This document shows positions 35,892-45,916 of a stretch of 64,000 bases of DNA, piece by piece (the first letter of the stretch is position 1; the number at the start of each line of letters is the position of its first letter). The stretch lies in NCBI GenBank assembly GCA_026418625.1, contig JAOABA010000030.1:36801-100800 (forward strand), written 5' to 3'. A program made the position numbers and the translations under genes. The DNA comes from Candidatus Kapaibacterium sp. Its GTDB lineage: Bacteria; Bacteroidota; Ignavibacteria; Kapaibacteriales; UBA2268. The notes under the pieces are model-generated. The model had not been told where the DNA came from. It was given only the letters and a program-made list of their open reading frames with translations, and did not search any database.

Positions 35892-37236
35892 TTGTTTCCT
35901 TATTTAATAAATCTACTGGTAAGGTTGGTTTTGTTATTAAATTCGTAAATATATCCCATTTTTCTTTTTTATCTAAAAAATTAGCCTTTGAATTAATATA
36001 TGTTTCAACGATTTCTTGCCCAACATAATAGTTGATAATATAAGAACGATATTTTTCGTAAAATTTTATTGAACGCTCTGCACGGGATCTATCAACTAAT
36101 TGATATTTCATAAGCCATTCTATAGCTTGTTCCATTGTCAAATTTCCATTCAAGTATCTTCGTGCAGTTTCAACAGATATAAAAGATAGTTTTTTTATAT
36201 AATATAAAATTTTTTTATAGAGTTCATACTGGCTTGGATTAATACCAGCAAGAGGGAATAGAACATTTTTCTCAAAATTGATTTTTTCATTTTCTTCAAA
36301 AGCCAAATCTACTGCATAATTGGCGGTTCCTTCCGAAATTAGTGCTTGTGGTGAAAAAAGTAAATATACAGAATACTCTATCCAATTCTTTTTTTTGAAG
36401 AAAATTTCTTCGCTTAATGTATGAAATATATGATGACCGGGATAACCCTCGTGACAAGCCAAATCCAAAGCTCTATCTATGAAGATTGGTAGCTCAATAT
36501 TAACCTGAATTAGACTATTTCCGTTTCCCTGAAACCAATTATATGCACCCCAAGGTTTTTCCGTTACGTATTCAATTTTGAAAGATTCATCCTTAGGTAA
36601 AAATTTAATGTATTGATAAGTTATTTCCCTTGCTTTGCTAAGAGCAGTTTTGAAAACTGTATCAATTTTGTCATTCGGAATAATAAATTTATTTCTAAAA
36701 GTCTTAAATCTTGCTGCTAAGTCTCCTTTACCGGGAATTATATTCTCGAGACTGTCTAAGATATTCTCGTAATACTTAAGAGAATAAACAGGTGCTACAA
36801 CATCGTAAAAAGCTAAAGACTCAGAGTCAAAATCAAGTTTTTTTCCTAAAAGAAGATTGATTCTTGTATCAAGAGCTTTAATTTGTCTCATTAAAAATCT
36901 TATTCTTGTTTTTTCATTTTCTGTTATTTTTAATGTATCAATTAAATTTAGATTGTTAATTAAGGATTCGCAAGACAATTTGAGTGTGTCTAAGGAATAA
37001 TTCAAACCATCAGCAATTTTTTTCAAAGAATCAGGACCAAAATAAGAATCAACAAGGTCAGCATCAAATTTTCCTGTTGCAAGTGAGATAATTACATAGC
37101 TTTCAGCTATTTTTTCTAATTCTTTTGCATCTGAAAATGGAATTTGACCTTCTCGAGAACAAGATGATAAAATCAAAACAATTAAAGCAAAAAGCAGATA
37201 TTTATTAAAAACATTTTGATTCTTAAACATTTTCAT
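35869..37236 (-). CDS. DUF885-like lipoprotein with HEGYPGHH metallopeptidase-like motif
   Basis: 455 residues with a lipoprotein signal (LLFALIVLILSSC, lipobox Cys 26). Around residue 260 lies HEGYPGHH, and some 50 residues on is SEGTANYAVDLAFEE. The pair HExxPGHH plus SEGxA/W is the hallmark of the DUF885 group of putative M3-like zinc metallopeptidases. Helical throughout. It should be tethered to the inner or outer membrane on the periplasmic side. Its start overlaps the reductase stop by 14 nt. Substrate unknown. Confidence 0.75.
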   Translation of the reverse strand: MKMFKNQNVFNKYLLFALIVLILSSCSREGQIPFSDAKELEKIAESYVIISLATGKFDADLVDSYFGPDSLKKIADGLNYSLDTLKLSCESLINNLNLIDTLKITENEKTRIRFLMRQIKALDTRINLLLGKKLDFDSESLAFYDVVAPVYSLKYYENILDSLENIIPGKGDLAARFKTFRNKFIIPNDKIDTVFKTALSKAREITYQYIKFLPKDESFKIEYVTEKPWGAYNWFQGNGNSLIQVNIELPIFIDRALDLACHEGYPGHHIFHTLSEEIFFKKKNWIEYSVYLLFSPQALISEGTANYAVDLAFEENEKINFEKNVLFPLAGINPSQYELYKKILYYIKKLSFISVETARRYLNGNLTMEQAIEWLMKYQLVDRSRAERSIKFYEKYRSYIINYYVGQEIVETYINSKANFLDKKEKWDIFTNLITKPTLPVDLLNKETNATTTKN

Positions 37237-38227
37237 CAGAAATTTTTATTAAAACTTTACCGCATTGTTGACCTTGCAAAATCAAATCAATTTCGTTATT
37301 AAGGCTTTCAAGATTTACTTCTTTAACAATAATATCTAAATTATCTGGTTTCCATTGATTACTGAGTTTTTGCCAGATTGTTAGTCGCTTATCCATTTTT
37401 GTTTCAGCAGAATCTATTCCGAAAAGTCTTACTCCCCTCAATATGAAAGGATAGACACTAACAGTGAATTTATCAGAGCTTGTATTTCCAATAGAACAGA
37501 TAATTCCGTGATTGTAACAAGACCTTATAGCAGTTGATAAAGTAACTCCTCCAACATTATCAAGAGCAGCAACCCATCTCTTTGATAACAGAGGCTTATC
37601 AGTCTCATTTATAACATCATTTCTCGAAATTATATTTTCTACCCCAATTTTTCTTAAAAAATCATATTTGTCTGTCTTTCCGGTGGAAGCAGTTACTTTG
37701 AAACCGATTTTTGATAGAATTAAAATTGCTAATGATCCAACACCACCAGTGGCTCCTGTTACCAAGACTGGTCCATCGTCAGGGGAAATTTGATTTTGAA
37801 AAATAGCATCAATAGCTAATCCAACAGTAAAACCAGCGGTTCCTAAAATCATTGCTTCTCTTAATGTTAAGTTTTCAGGTAAGGGAACAATCCATTCAGA
37901 AGGGACACTAATAAGTTCAGAGAAACCACCGAAAGTGTTCATACCCATATCATATCCAGTTACAAGAACTTTGTCCCCGGCTTTGAATTTATTCGATTTT
38001 GATTCAATGACAATACCAGAGGCATCTATACCCGGAATATGAGGGTAATTTCTTGTTATACCTTTATGTCCACGAGCTGAGAGGGCATCTTTGTAATTTA
38101 AAGCTGAATAAAATACTTTAATTAATGTGTCATTTTTGGGTAAAAAATCTATACTGTTTTCCTTAATTTTTCTTTGGAAAACATTTTCAGAAATTTCTTC
38201 AACAACTAAAGCTCTGAAACTATTCAT
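37223..38227 (-). CDS. YhdH/AcuI-type zinc-free quinone oxidoreductase (acrylyl-CoA reductase family)
   Basis: 334-residue medium-chain dehydrogenase/reductase. N-terminal GroES-like part (YSALNYKDALSARGHKG, IPGIDASGIV), NADP-binding GATGGVGSLAILILSKIG, and no structural-zinc cysteines. The YhdH/AcuI branch reduces acryloyl-CoA to propionyl-CoA with NADPH, which would detoxify acryloyl-CoA. Propionyl-CoA could then feed the carboxylase encoded at 7357, but that link is only inferred. First gene of a three-gene unit with a good promoter upstream. Confidence 0.83.
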   Translation of the reverse strand: MNSFRALVVEEISENVFQRKIKENSIDFLPKNDTLIKVFYSALNYKDALSARGHKGITRNYPHIPGIDASGIVIESKSNKFKAGDKVLVTGYDMGMNTFGGFSELISVPSEWIVPLPENLTLREAMILGTAGFTVGLAIDAIFQNQISPDDGPVLVTGATGGVGSLAILILSKIGFKVTASTGKTDKYDFLRKIGVENIISRNDVINETDKPLLSKRWVAALDNVGGVTLSTAIRSCYNHGIICSIGNTSSDKFTVSVYPFILRGVRLFGIDSAETKMDKRLTIWQKLSNQWKPDNLDIIVKEVNLESLNNEIDLILQGQQCGKVLIKISDENV

Positions 38228-38255
38228 AAATACTTATTTAAAGAAAAACAAATAA

Positions 38256-38285
38256 CAAAATTAAGTAAATTTCATTATTTACAAA
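38256..38285 (-). promoter_or_regulatory. Bacteroidete-type promoter for the reductase/lipoprotein unit
   Basis: On the minus strand: TTTG, 18 nt, TAATTTTG, a full match in both boxes with a slightly short spacer. The predicted transcript starts near 38249, about 22 nt before the ATG at 38227. Confidence 0.55.
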
Positions 38286-38340
38286 CTTTTTATTACATTA
38301 TAATATTCTTTTTTCACATTTTGAAATTAAAGGTGTAATT

Positions 38341-39219
38341 ATGGAAATCAAAAAAGTTTTAGTTATCGGTGCCGGAACAATGGGCAACGGAATAGCTCAC
38401 GTTTTCGCTCAAACAGGTTATGATGTCATTCTTTGCGACTCTTTCGAAAATGCTCTTAATAAAGGCTACTCGACGATTGAAAAAAATATGGGACGCCAAG
38501 TGAGCAAAGGTAAAATGACTGAAGAGGATATGAAAGCAGCTCTTGCAAGAATAACCAAAACAACAAATATCAGCGATGGAAAAGATGCAGATTTGGTTAT
38601 TGAGGCGATTATCGAAAATAAAGATGTTAAATTTAAGCTTTTTAAAGAATTAGATGAAATGACGCGTCCAGAAGTGATTTTAGCTTCAAATACATCAACA
38701 ATTTCAATAACTGAAATCGGTGCTGTAACCAAAAAACCTGACAAAGTCATTGGTATGCACTTTATGAATCCTGTTCCGATGATGAAATTAGTTGAAGTTA
38801 TCAAAGGAATTGCAACTAGTGATGAAACTTATCAGATTGTAAAAGATATTTCTGAAAAATTAGGAAAAACCCCAGTATTAGCCAATGACTATCCCGGTTT
38901 CATTGCTAATAGAATACTTATGCCTTTGATTAATGAAGCAGTATTTGCCTTGATGGAAGGTGTTGGAACAGTGGATGCAATTGATGAAGTAGCTAAATTA
39001 GGATTGGCACATCCGATGGGTCCCTTAGCTTTGGCTGATTTGATTGGTCTTGATGTTACATTGGCTATTATGAATGTTCTTCATAATGATATTGGCGATC
39101 CAAGATTCAGACCCTGTCCTTTATTGAAAAAGATTGTAGCTGCTGGATTTTATGGAAGAAAAACTGGCAAAGGTTTTTATGATTATAGCGGAGAAACACC
39201 CGTTCCAATAAAATTTTAA
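38341..39219 (+). CDS. 3-hydroxybutyryl-CoA dehydrogenase
   Basis: 292 residues: the NAD-binding [18 protein letters not shown] start, [11 protein letters not shown], the catalytic GMHFMNPVP segment, and the C-terminal helical domain ([20 protein letters not shown]) ending [12 protein letters not shown]. It oxidises (S)-3-hydroxybutyryl-CoA to acetoacetyl-CoA with NAD in fatty-acid or butanoate metabolism. AAAGGTG lies ahead of the ATG. No thiolase or crotonase is adjacent; TPR and carboxyltransferase genes follow. Confidence 0.93.
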   Translation: MEIKKVLVIGAGTMGNGIAHVFAQTGYDVILCDSFENALNKGYSTIEKNMGRQVSKGKMTEEDMKAALARITKTTNISDGKDADLVIEAIIENKDVKFKLFKELDEMTRPEVILASNTSTISITEIGAVTKKPDKVIGMHFMNPVPMMKLVEVIKGIATSDETYQIVKDISEKLGKTPVLANDYPGFIANRILMPLINEAVFALMEGVGTVDAIDEVAKLGLAHPMGPLALADLIGLDVTLAIMNVLHNDIGDPRFRPCPLLKKIVAAGFYGRKTGKGFYDYSGETPVPIKF

Positions 39220-39293
39220 TAAAACAATTTATTGAAACTATTATTTGGTTTAAGAAATTAATTTTTGAATTTCATTAACTAATTTGGTGGAAT

Positions 39294-39992
39294 ATGAGTA
39301 ATTATGAGCAAAAGTTAGATTCAGACGATCCCGATGTATTGGCAGCTTATCAAGCCGAGACGAGGGGTGAATATCAATTAGCACTTGAACATTACAACAA
39401 AGCGCTCGAAAGAAATCCTAATTTGGGAATTGTATATAAACACTGTGGTAATGTTTACTATAGAATAGGTAGATTAAGTGAAGCTGAAAAATATCTAAGC
39501 AAAGCTGTTGAATTATTACCTAACTATCCAACGGCTCTATATGAATTAGCATTGGCTTTATACAGACAAGTCAAGATTAAGGAAGCAATAACACTAATGA
39601 AAAAAGTTATTGAGATAGACCCCGAATTCCTTATGGCTAATTATTGGCTTGGAATTATGAATTATCAATACGGTCATATTAGAGAGGCAATAGAAAATTA
39701 CAAAGTAGTTGTTACAAAAAATCCCGATTTCACAATAGCATATTATTACTTAGGAGTAGCATATCTTAGGCTTGGAAGATATCAGGAAGCTATAGATAGT
39801 TTAAATAAAGTCATCGAAAAGAATGAAAATAGCCCTGCTGCTTACGCTTTGTTGGGTGATGCATATTTGTATATGGATAAAAAATACGAAGCAAGGCAGA
39901 GTTATAAAAAAGCACTTGAACTCGACCCTGATGATAGAAAAGCCCAAAGAGGTTTACTCTCACTTGAAGATTTCAAAGGTATTAATTTTTAA
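39294..39992 (+). CDS. Tetratricopeptide repeat protein
   Basis: 232 residues made almost entirely of about six TPR units (for example [59 protein letters not shown]). No signal peptide or membrane helix, so a cytoplasmic protein-binding scaffold. It ends 14 nt before the carboxyltransferase ATG, so the two may be cotranscribed, but no partner can be named. Confidence 0.85.
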   Translation: MSNYEQKLDSDDPDVLAAYQAETRGEYQLALEHYNKALERNPNLGIVYKHCGNVYYRIGRLSEAEKYLSKAVELLPNYPTALYELALALYRQVKIKEAITLMKKVIEIDPEFLMANYWLGIMNYQYGHIREAIENYKVVVTKNPDFTIAYYYLGVAYLRLGRYQEAIDSLNKVIEKNENSPAAYALLGDAYLYMDKKYEARQSYKKALELDPDDRKAQRGLLSLEDFKGINF

Positions 39993-40006
39993 TTTTTTGT
40001 TTGTTT

Positions 40007-41614
40007 ATGAATAGAATTAAGTCAAAAATATCAGAAAAAAATCCAGAATTCGCAATTAATAAAGAGAATTCATTAAATTTAGTCAAAGAATTAAAAGAAA
40101 GATTACAAATTGTAAAATCGGGGGGTCCCGAAAAACACCGTCAAAGGCATATAGAGCGTGGCAAATTATTAGTCAGAGACAGAATTAATAAGCTCTGTGA
40201 TAAAGATACACCTTTTTTAGAAACATCTGCTTTTGCGGCTTGGGATATGTATGATAACGAAGCACCTTGTGCTGGGATTGTTACCGGTATAGGAGTAATC
40301 AAGGGCAGAGAGTGTATGATTGTAGCTAATGACGCTACCGTAAAAGGGGGAACATACTTTCCTATGACAATTAAGAAACACGTCAGAGCTCAGGAAATTG
40401 CTTTGCAAAATAAACTTCCTTGTGTCTATCTTGTTGATTCAGGTGGTATTTTTCTTCCTTATCAGTCTGAGACTTTTCCAGATAAAGACCATTTCGGAAA
40501 AATTTTCTATAATCAGGCAAGATTATCTGCTGAGAATATCACGCAAATTGCTGTAGTTATGGGTTCTTGCACAGCAGGAGGAGCTTATGTCCCTGCAATG
40601 AGCGACGAAACTATTATGGTTCGAAATCAAGCAACTATTTTTATTGGCGGTCCTCCTCTGGTAAAAGCTGCTACAGGGGAAGTTGTAACAGATGAGGAGC
40701 TTGGTGGTGCTGATGTTCACTGCAAGATATCTGGAGTTTCCGATCATTATGCTCAAAATGATGAACATGCCCTTGAAATTGCACGAAATATTATCGAAAA
40801 CCTTGATAGAAAGAAAAAATTTGAAATTAATAGGGAAGAGCCTGAGGAACCGTATTATGATCCTGAAGAACTTTATGGTATCATTCCTAAAAATATTAGA
40901 ACACCTTTTGATATGCGTGAGGTTATAGCTCGAATTGTAGATGGCAGTCGTTTTCAGGAGTTTAAGGAACTATACGGAACAACACTCGTAACAGGTTTTG
41001 CTCGAATTATGGGATATCCAGTTGGTATAATAGCTAATAATGGAGTTTTGTTTTCTGAATCAAGCCTAAAAGGAGCTCACTTCATTGAATTATGCACAAT
41101 AAGAAAAATTCCTATTATATTTCTTCAAAACATTACTGGTTTCATAGTAGGAAAAAAATATGAGCATGGGGGTATTGCACGTGATGGTGCTAAAATGGTT
41201 CATGCCGTTGCTAATGCGGACGTTCCAAAGTTTACAGTCATAATTGGTGGGTCTTATGGAGCAGGAAATTATGCTATGTGCGGTCGTGGTTACAACCCCC
41301 GCTTGCTTTGGATGTGGCCTCATGGAAGGATTAGCGTTATGGGAGGTGAGCAGGCAGCGGATGTTCTTGCTACTATTAAAATTAAACAATTGGAAGCGAG
41401 TGGTAAATCTCTAACTCAGGAAGAAATAGATGCAATTCGAAAACCAATTATCGAGAAATATGAATTCGAAGCAAGTCCCTATTATAGTTCCGCAAGAATT
41501 TGGGATGATGGTATTATTGATCCGCTTGACACCCGTAATGTTCTCGCTTTAGGTATTTCAATGTCTTTGAATGCACCTATTCCGGATCAAAAATATGGTG
41601 TTTTCAGAATGTAA
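40007..41614 (+). CDS. Acyl-CoA carboxylase carboxyltransferase, methylcrotonyl-CoA carboxylase beta type
   Basis: 535 residues from the ATG at 40007 (a TTG two codons earlier is rejected). Two crotonase-like halves: [17 protein letters not shown] and [16 protein letters not shown] in the first, [21 protein letters not shown] and [16 protein letters not shown], then [15 protein letters not shown], in the second. The order [14 protein letters not shown] and the length point to the methylcrotonyl-CoA branch (leucine breakdown), although geranyl- or acyl-CoA cannot be excluded. No biotin carboxylase subunit is in the window. Confidence 0.88.
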   Translation: MNRIKSKISEKNPEFAINKENSLNLVKELKERLQIVKSGGPEKHRQRHIERGKLLVRDRINKLCDKDTPFLETSAFAAWDMYDNEAPCAGIVTGIGVIKGRECMIVANDATVKGGTYFPMTIKKHVRAQEIALQNKLPCVYLVDSGGIFLPYQSETFPDKDHFGKIFYNQARLSAENITQIAVVMGSCTAGGAYVPAMSDETIMVRNQATIFIGGPPLVKAATGEVVTDEELGGADVHCKISGVSDHYAQNDEHALEIARNIIENLDRKKKFEINREEPEEPYYDPEELYGIIPKNIRTPFDMREVIARIVDGSRFQEFKELYGTTLVTGFARIMGYPVGIIANNGVLFSESSLKGAHFIELCTIRKIPIIFLQNITGFIVGKKYEHGGIARDGAKMVHAVANADVPKFTVIIGGSYGAGNYAMCGRGYNPRLLWMWPHGRISVMGGEQAADVLATIKIKQLEASGKSLTQEEIDAIRKPIIEKYEFEASPYYSSARIWDDGIIDPLDTRNVLALGISMSLNAPIPDQKYGVFRM

Positions 41615-41634
41615 TTCACTTATTTGGCTTTTTT

Positions 41635-42003
41635 ATGGATTTTAAAATATATTTTCAAGATGATATAACAATCATCAAAATTTTAAGTAAAAAATTCACT
41701 TTTAATAATTCTAATGCTTTAAGAACCAAAGTTGAAGAACTTATTAGTGAAAACAATTGCTTGTTTCTATTCGATTTGAGCGAAGTTGAATATATGGATA
41801 GTTCTGGACTCGGGGTTTTTGTTACTATTTACAAAAACCTTGAGCAGAAAGAAAAAATCTTTTCTGAAAAATGTAAAATGGTCTTTTCTAACGTTAGTAA
41901 ACCAATTGAGACTATTTTTTCAATTTTTAAGATGGATACAATCGTTAATACGTTCAATACCTCAGATGAAGCGATTAGTTATTTGAAAAATTTTAAAAGC
42001 TGA
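41635..42003 (+). CDS. STAS-domain anti-sigma factor antagonist-like protein
   Basis: 122 residues, one STAS domain. The central LFDLSEVEYMDSSGLGVFV contains the serine that is phosphorylated in SpoIIAA/RsbV relatives. The partner kinase (RsbW-like) and sigma factor are not nearby, so the circuit cannot be completed from this window. It follows the carboxyltransferase by 20 nt and converges on moxR. Confidence 0.82.
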   Translation: MDFKIYFQDDITIIKILSKKFTFNNSNALRTKVEELISENNCLFLFDLSEVEYMDSSGLGVFVTIYKNLEQKEKIFSEKCKMVFSNVSKPIETIFSIFKMDTIVNTFNTSDEAISYLKNFKS

Positions 42004-42013
42004 TATTATTTTA

Positions 42014-42994
42014 TTAAGAATTTTCTGAAATTAGTTGTTCGATAATTTCATTATGTGAAATATTTTCGGCTTCGGCTTTGAAGTTTGTAACGATTCTGTG
42101 ACGCAAAACGGGAAGAGCAACATTTTTGACGTCATCAATATCAGGTGTAAATCTTCCTTGTAAGGCTGCTCTTGATTTTGCTCCTAAAATAAGGTATTGC
42201 GAAGCTCTGGGTCCAGCTCCGTAGCTCAGGAATTCCTTTATAAATTTCGTTGCACCATTTGTGGGGCGAGATGCTCTTACTAAATTTACTGCAAAGTTAA
42301 CAACATTATCGGCAACAGGAACTCTGCGAATCAAATCTTGAAACTCAATTATTTCTTTGTCACTTATCAATTTATTAATTACTGGTAAATTTTCAGAGGT
42401 TGTTGATTTAACAATTTGGACTTCTTCATCGAATGAAGGATAATCAAGCCATAAATTAAACATAAATCTGTCTAACTGAGCTTCGGGCAATGGATAAGTG
42501 CCTTCTTGTTCAATTGGGTTTTGTGTTGCTAAAACAAAAAAGGGTTCGGATAATTTGTATAAAGTTCCTGCAGCAGTAACTGAATGTTCTTGCATTGCTT
42601 CAAGCAGTGCAGATTGCGTTTTTGGTGGTGTTCTATTAATTTCATCAGCGAGGATGATATTGGCAAATATTGGTCCTTTAACAAATTTAAATTTCTTTTG
42701 TCCGGTTGAAGTATCTTCTTCGATGATTTCAGTGCCGGTAATGTCGCCGGGCATAAGATCCGGTGTGAACTGAATTCTACTGAATTTCAAATCAAGAACT
42801 TGTGCTAATGTTCTTATTAAAAGAGTTTTTGCTAAGCCCGGCACACCAATCAAAAGACAATGCCCTCGAGCAAATAAGCTAATTAGAAGATGTTCGATGA
42901 TATCATCTTGACCTATAATAACTTTTGCTATTTCCTCTTTAATATTTTTTATGACTTTAGAAAACTCTTTTAATTTCTCAACATCAGATCCCAT
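42014..42994 (-). CDS. MoxR-family AAA+ ATPase
   Basis: 326 residues. Walker A GVPGLAKTLL near residue 50, Walker B LADEINRTPPKTQSALLEAM, sensor ATQNPIEQEGTYPLPEAQLDRF and the C-terminal helical lid (YGAGPRASQYLI). MoxR proteins act as chaperones for vWA-domain partners, usually with DUF58 and vWA genes next door; none is adjacent here, which is unusual. Cytoplasmic. Transcribed away from the P-type ATPase across a 161-bp AT-rich gap. Confidence 0.9.
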   Translation of the reverse strand: MGSDVEKLKEFSKVIKNIKEEIAKVIIGQDDIIEHLLISLFARGHCLLIGVPGLAKTLLIRTLAQVLDLKFSRIQFTPDLMPGDITGTEIIEEDTSTGQKKFKFVKGPIFANIILADEINRTPPKTQSALLEAMQEHSVTAAGTLYKLSEPFFVLATQNPIEQEGTYPLPEAQLDRFMFNLWLDYPSFDEEVQIVKSTTSENLPVINKLISDKEIIEFQDLIRRVPVADNVVNFAVNLVRASRPTNGATKFIKEFLSYGAGPRASQYLILGAKSRAALQGRFTPDIDDVKNVALPVLRHRIVTNFKAEAENISHNEIIEQLISENS

Positions 42995-43092
42995 AAATAA
43001 CTTGAAATTTATTGTTAAAAAAAATACCTTCGTAATGACGCATAGTTGCTATCTTAATTGATTTAGAATAATAACAATCAAAAATCTTTTTG

Positions 43093-43100
43093 TATTTTTG
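43093..43100 (+). promoter_or_regulatory. Possible -7 element ahead of the P-type ATPase
   Basis: TATTTTTG, 55 nt before the ATG at 43156, matches TAnnTTTG, but there is no TTTG at the expected distance upstream. Weak support. Confidence 0.25.
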
Positions 43101-43155
43101 TTTTTTAATTTTAGATTAATAATTAATAAACAAGACAAAAAAGGTTTAGATTCTA

Positions 43156-45915
43156 ATGTCCTGGCATACATTTGATTTAAGTGAAATTTATAAAAAATTT
43201 GATGTCAATCCTGAGATTGGCTTAAATGAGGAAAAAGTTAATAAAAATAGAAAAGAATTTGGTGAAAACATAATTCTTTCAAAAAAGCCTAAACCTGATT
43301 GGGTTTTATTTCTTGAGCAATTTAATAATCCAATAATTTACATTCTTATTGTTGCTGCTATTATAAATGCCTTAGTTTCTGATTTAAAAGATACTATTGT
43401 CATAGCAGCTGTTATCATCTTAAATACAGTTATAGGATTCATACAGGAAAGAAGAGCTTCGGATGCTCTTAAAGTGTTGAGTAAAATGGCAGCTCCTGTT
43501 GCAAGAGTTATTCGAAATGGTGTGCAAAGTTCTATTCCTACTGAAGAAGTTGTCTGTGGCGATATAATAATTCTCGAAAGTGGTATGAGGGTTCCAGCTG
43601 ATGCCCGACTAATTGAATCTAATAATTTGACAGTAGATGAATCAATGCTGACAGGAGAGTCTTTCCCCGTTGAAAAGAAGCCTGATGCTAAAATTTCAGA
43701 GTCGGCACCTATTGGAGACAGATTTAACTACATTTATTCAGGAACCATTATAGTTAAAGGCAGGGCGACAGCAGTTGTAACATCTGTTGGAAACCACACT
43801 GAATTTGGAAAAATCTCTGAAAAAGTTGCCGAAGCAGAAGACTCAGTTTCTCCACTTCAACATCAGATTGAAAAGTTCAGTAAGGGACTTAGTATTGCCA
43901 TTTTAGGAGCTGTCTTATTGATTTTTGTTATTGGATTGGTTCGTGATAACTCGCTTATTACAATGTTTCTGACTTCTGTTGGCTTGGCAGTTTCAGCTAT
44001 TCCTGAAGGTTTGCCTGTTGCCGTTACAATTACCCTTTCGATTGGTATATCACAAATGGCAAAACACAAAGCGATTGTGAAAAAGTTATCAGCAGTTGAA
44101 ACTCTTGGCAGCACAAACTTTATTTGCACAGATAAAACAGGGACACTAACAAAAAATCAAATGATTGTCACTAAACTATTCACTTCTGGGGATGATTATT
44201 ATGTGAGTGGCTCTGGCTATAATATCTATGGTGTTATATTTAATTCATTAACAGGTGAAGAAATTAAATATGACTACAATAAAGCGATTGAATTGATTGT
44301 ATACAATAGTTATTTATGCTCAGAATCCAAGCTGATTCAGGTTGAAAATGAAGAATGGAAATTTATAGGCGACCCAACAGAAGTAGCTTTAATGATTATG
44401 TCAAAGAAAGCTGGTCTTGAAGATTTACAAGCAAGCGTGAATGTTGATATTCCTTTTGAATCCGAAAATCAATTAATGGCAGTCAGAGCTAATTTTAATG
44501 GGAAGAATTATATTTTTGCCAAAGGTGCTCCTGAAAAGATAATCGCCCGATGTCAATTTGAAATCAAAAAGGATGGAACAATCGAGGAACTTGATGTTGA
44601 ATTAATTAATAAAAAGATTGCTGAATTTTCAGCTTGGGGACTAAGGGTTATCGCACTGGCTTATAATGAAAATCATCAAAACGAGATATTAGACTTAGAT
44701 ACATTAAATGGCTTGATATTTCTTGGTTTTGCCGGTATAGAGGATTCAGTCAGACCAGAAGCAGTTGAAGCTGTCAATCAATGTCATAATGCCGGAATTA
44801 AGGTTGTTATGATCACCGGCGATCATATCAAAACAGCACAAACAGTTGCAAAATCTGTTGGAATTGGCGAAAAGAAAGATTCACCAGTCGGTGTTACCGG
44901 CATAGAATTAGATAAAATGAGTGATAGCGAACTATTCAAAAGAGTTCCTGAAATTGATGTTTATGCCCGAGTTGCCCCTCATCATAAATTCAGAATAGTC
45001 AAACAACTTCAAGCTCATAAGAATATCGTTGCAATGACGGGCGATGGGGTAAATGATGCTCCCGCTCTAAAACAAGCTGATATAGGTGTTGCGATGGGAA
45101 GTGGGACTGATGTTGCCCGTGAAGCAGCTGATATGGTTTTGATGGATGATAACTTTGCAACAATCGTTCAAGCTGTCAGAAGGGGCAGAATCATTCTTCA
45201 TAATCTTCAACATATTCTTCTATATATACTTTCTACAAGTTTCGGAGGCTTATTAACCATTGCTGTCTCTGTAACAATTGGATTGCCACTACCTTTATTA
45301 CCTGCTCAATTGCTTTGGGTTAATCTTGTAACTGATGGAACTTCAACCTTTCCTCTTGCTTTCGAGAAAGAGCACGGGGATGTAATGGCTTTTCCACCTA
45401 GAAAAAAAGATAGACCACTTATTACAAAAAGAATGATTTTCAGAATCTTTGCTTCAGGTGTTATTATGATGATAGGAACATTGCTTGTATTCGCCTATTC
45501 TGTTCCTGATATATTCAATATGACCCCTGATGAGCACCTTAGAGCAAAAACAATGGCTTTCTGTATGTTGGCTTTCTTTCAAATTTGGAATGTTCAAAAT
45601 TCTAGATCTGTTGATAGATCACTATTCTTTAACTTACCATTTACAAAAGGACATACTCTTGATAGAATTAGCCCAGCGAAGAATTTACCTTTGCTTGGTG
45701 TAATGATATTAGCTATTTTATTACAAGTTTCAGCTGTTACTCTTCCATTTATGAATGTTGTTCTTAACACAGTTCCACTAAGTCTGGAAGATTGGATTTT
45801 AGTTCTTGGTAGTTCTTTTTCAATAATAATTTTTGTTGAAATTAGTAAGTTTATTACTGCAGTTATAAACAAAAGAAAACGAAGTTTGGGTTTAATGGAT
45901 GAAATGCATCTTTAG
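43156..45915 (+). CDS. P2-type cation-translocating ATPase (calcium-pump-like)
   Basis: 919 residues. Actuator TGES-type motif (DESMLTGESFPVEKK), the fourth-helix PEGLP motif (SAIPEGLPVAVTITLS), phosphorylated D326 in CTDKTGTLTKNQM, nucleotide domain (KGAPEKI), the hinge TGDGVNDAPALKQADIG, and a C-terminal cation block with LLWVNLVTDGTSTFPLAFE. These fit a type II (SERCA/PMR1-like) ATPase that exports Ca2+ or another divalent ion; Na+ cannot be excluded. Ten helices. Single gene, converging on spoT with a 1-nt gap. Confidence 0.9.
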   Translation: MSWHTFDLSEIYKKFDVNPEIGLNEEKVNKNRKEFGENIILSKKPKPDWVLFLEQFNNPIIYILIVAAIINALVSDLKDTIVIAAVIILNTVIGFIQERRASDALKVLSKMAAPVARVIRNGVQSSIPTEEVVCGDIIILESGMRVPADARLIESNNLTVDESMLTGESFPVEKKPDAKISESAPIGDRFNYIYSGTIIVKGRATAVVTSVGNHTEFGKISEKVAEAEDSVSPLQHQIEKFSKGLSIAILGAVLLIFVIGLVRDNSLITMFLTSVGLAVSAIPEGLPVAVTITLSIGISQMAKHKAIVKKLSAVETLGSTNFICTDKTGTLTKNQMIVTKLFTSGDDYYVSGSGYNIYGVIFNSLTGEEIKYDYNKAIELIVYNSYLCSESKLIQVENEEWKFIGDPTEVALMIMSKKAGLEDLQASVNVDIPFESENQLMAVRANFNGKNYIFAKGAPEKIIARCQFEIKKDGTIEELDVELINKKIAEFSAWGLRVIALAYNENHQNEILDLDTLNGLIFLGFAGIEDSVRPEAVEAVNQCHNAGIKVVMITGDHIKTAQTVAKSVGIGEKKDSPVGVTGIELDKMSDSELFKRVPEIDVYARVAPHHKFRIVKQLQAHKNIVAMTGDGVNDAPALKQADIGVAMGSGTDVAREAADMVLMDDNFATIVQAVRRGRIILHNLQHILLYILSTSFGGLLTIAVSVTIGLPLPLLPAQLLWVNLVTDGTSTFPLAFEKEHGDVMAFPPRKKDRPLITKRMIFRIFASGVIMMIGTLLVFAYSVPDIFNMTPDEHLRAKTMAFCMLAFFQIWNVQNSRSVDRSLFFNLPFTKGHTLDRISPAKNLPLLGVMILAILLQVSAVTLPFMNVVLNTVPLSLEDWILVLGSSFSIIIFVEISKFITAVINKRKRSLGLMDEMHL

Positions 45916-45916
45916 A

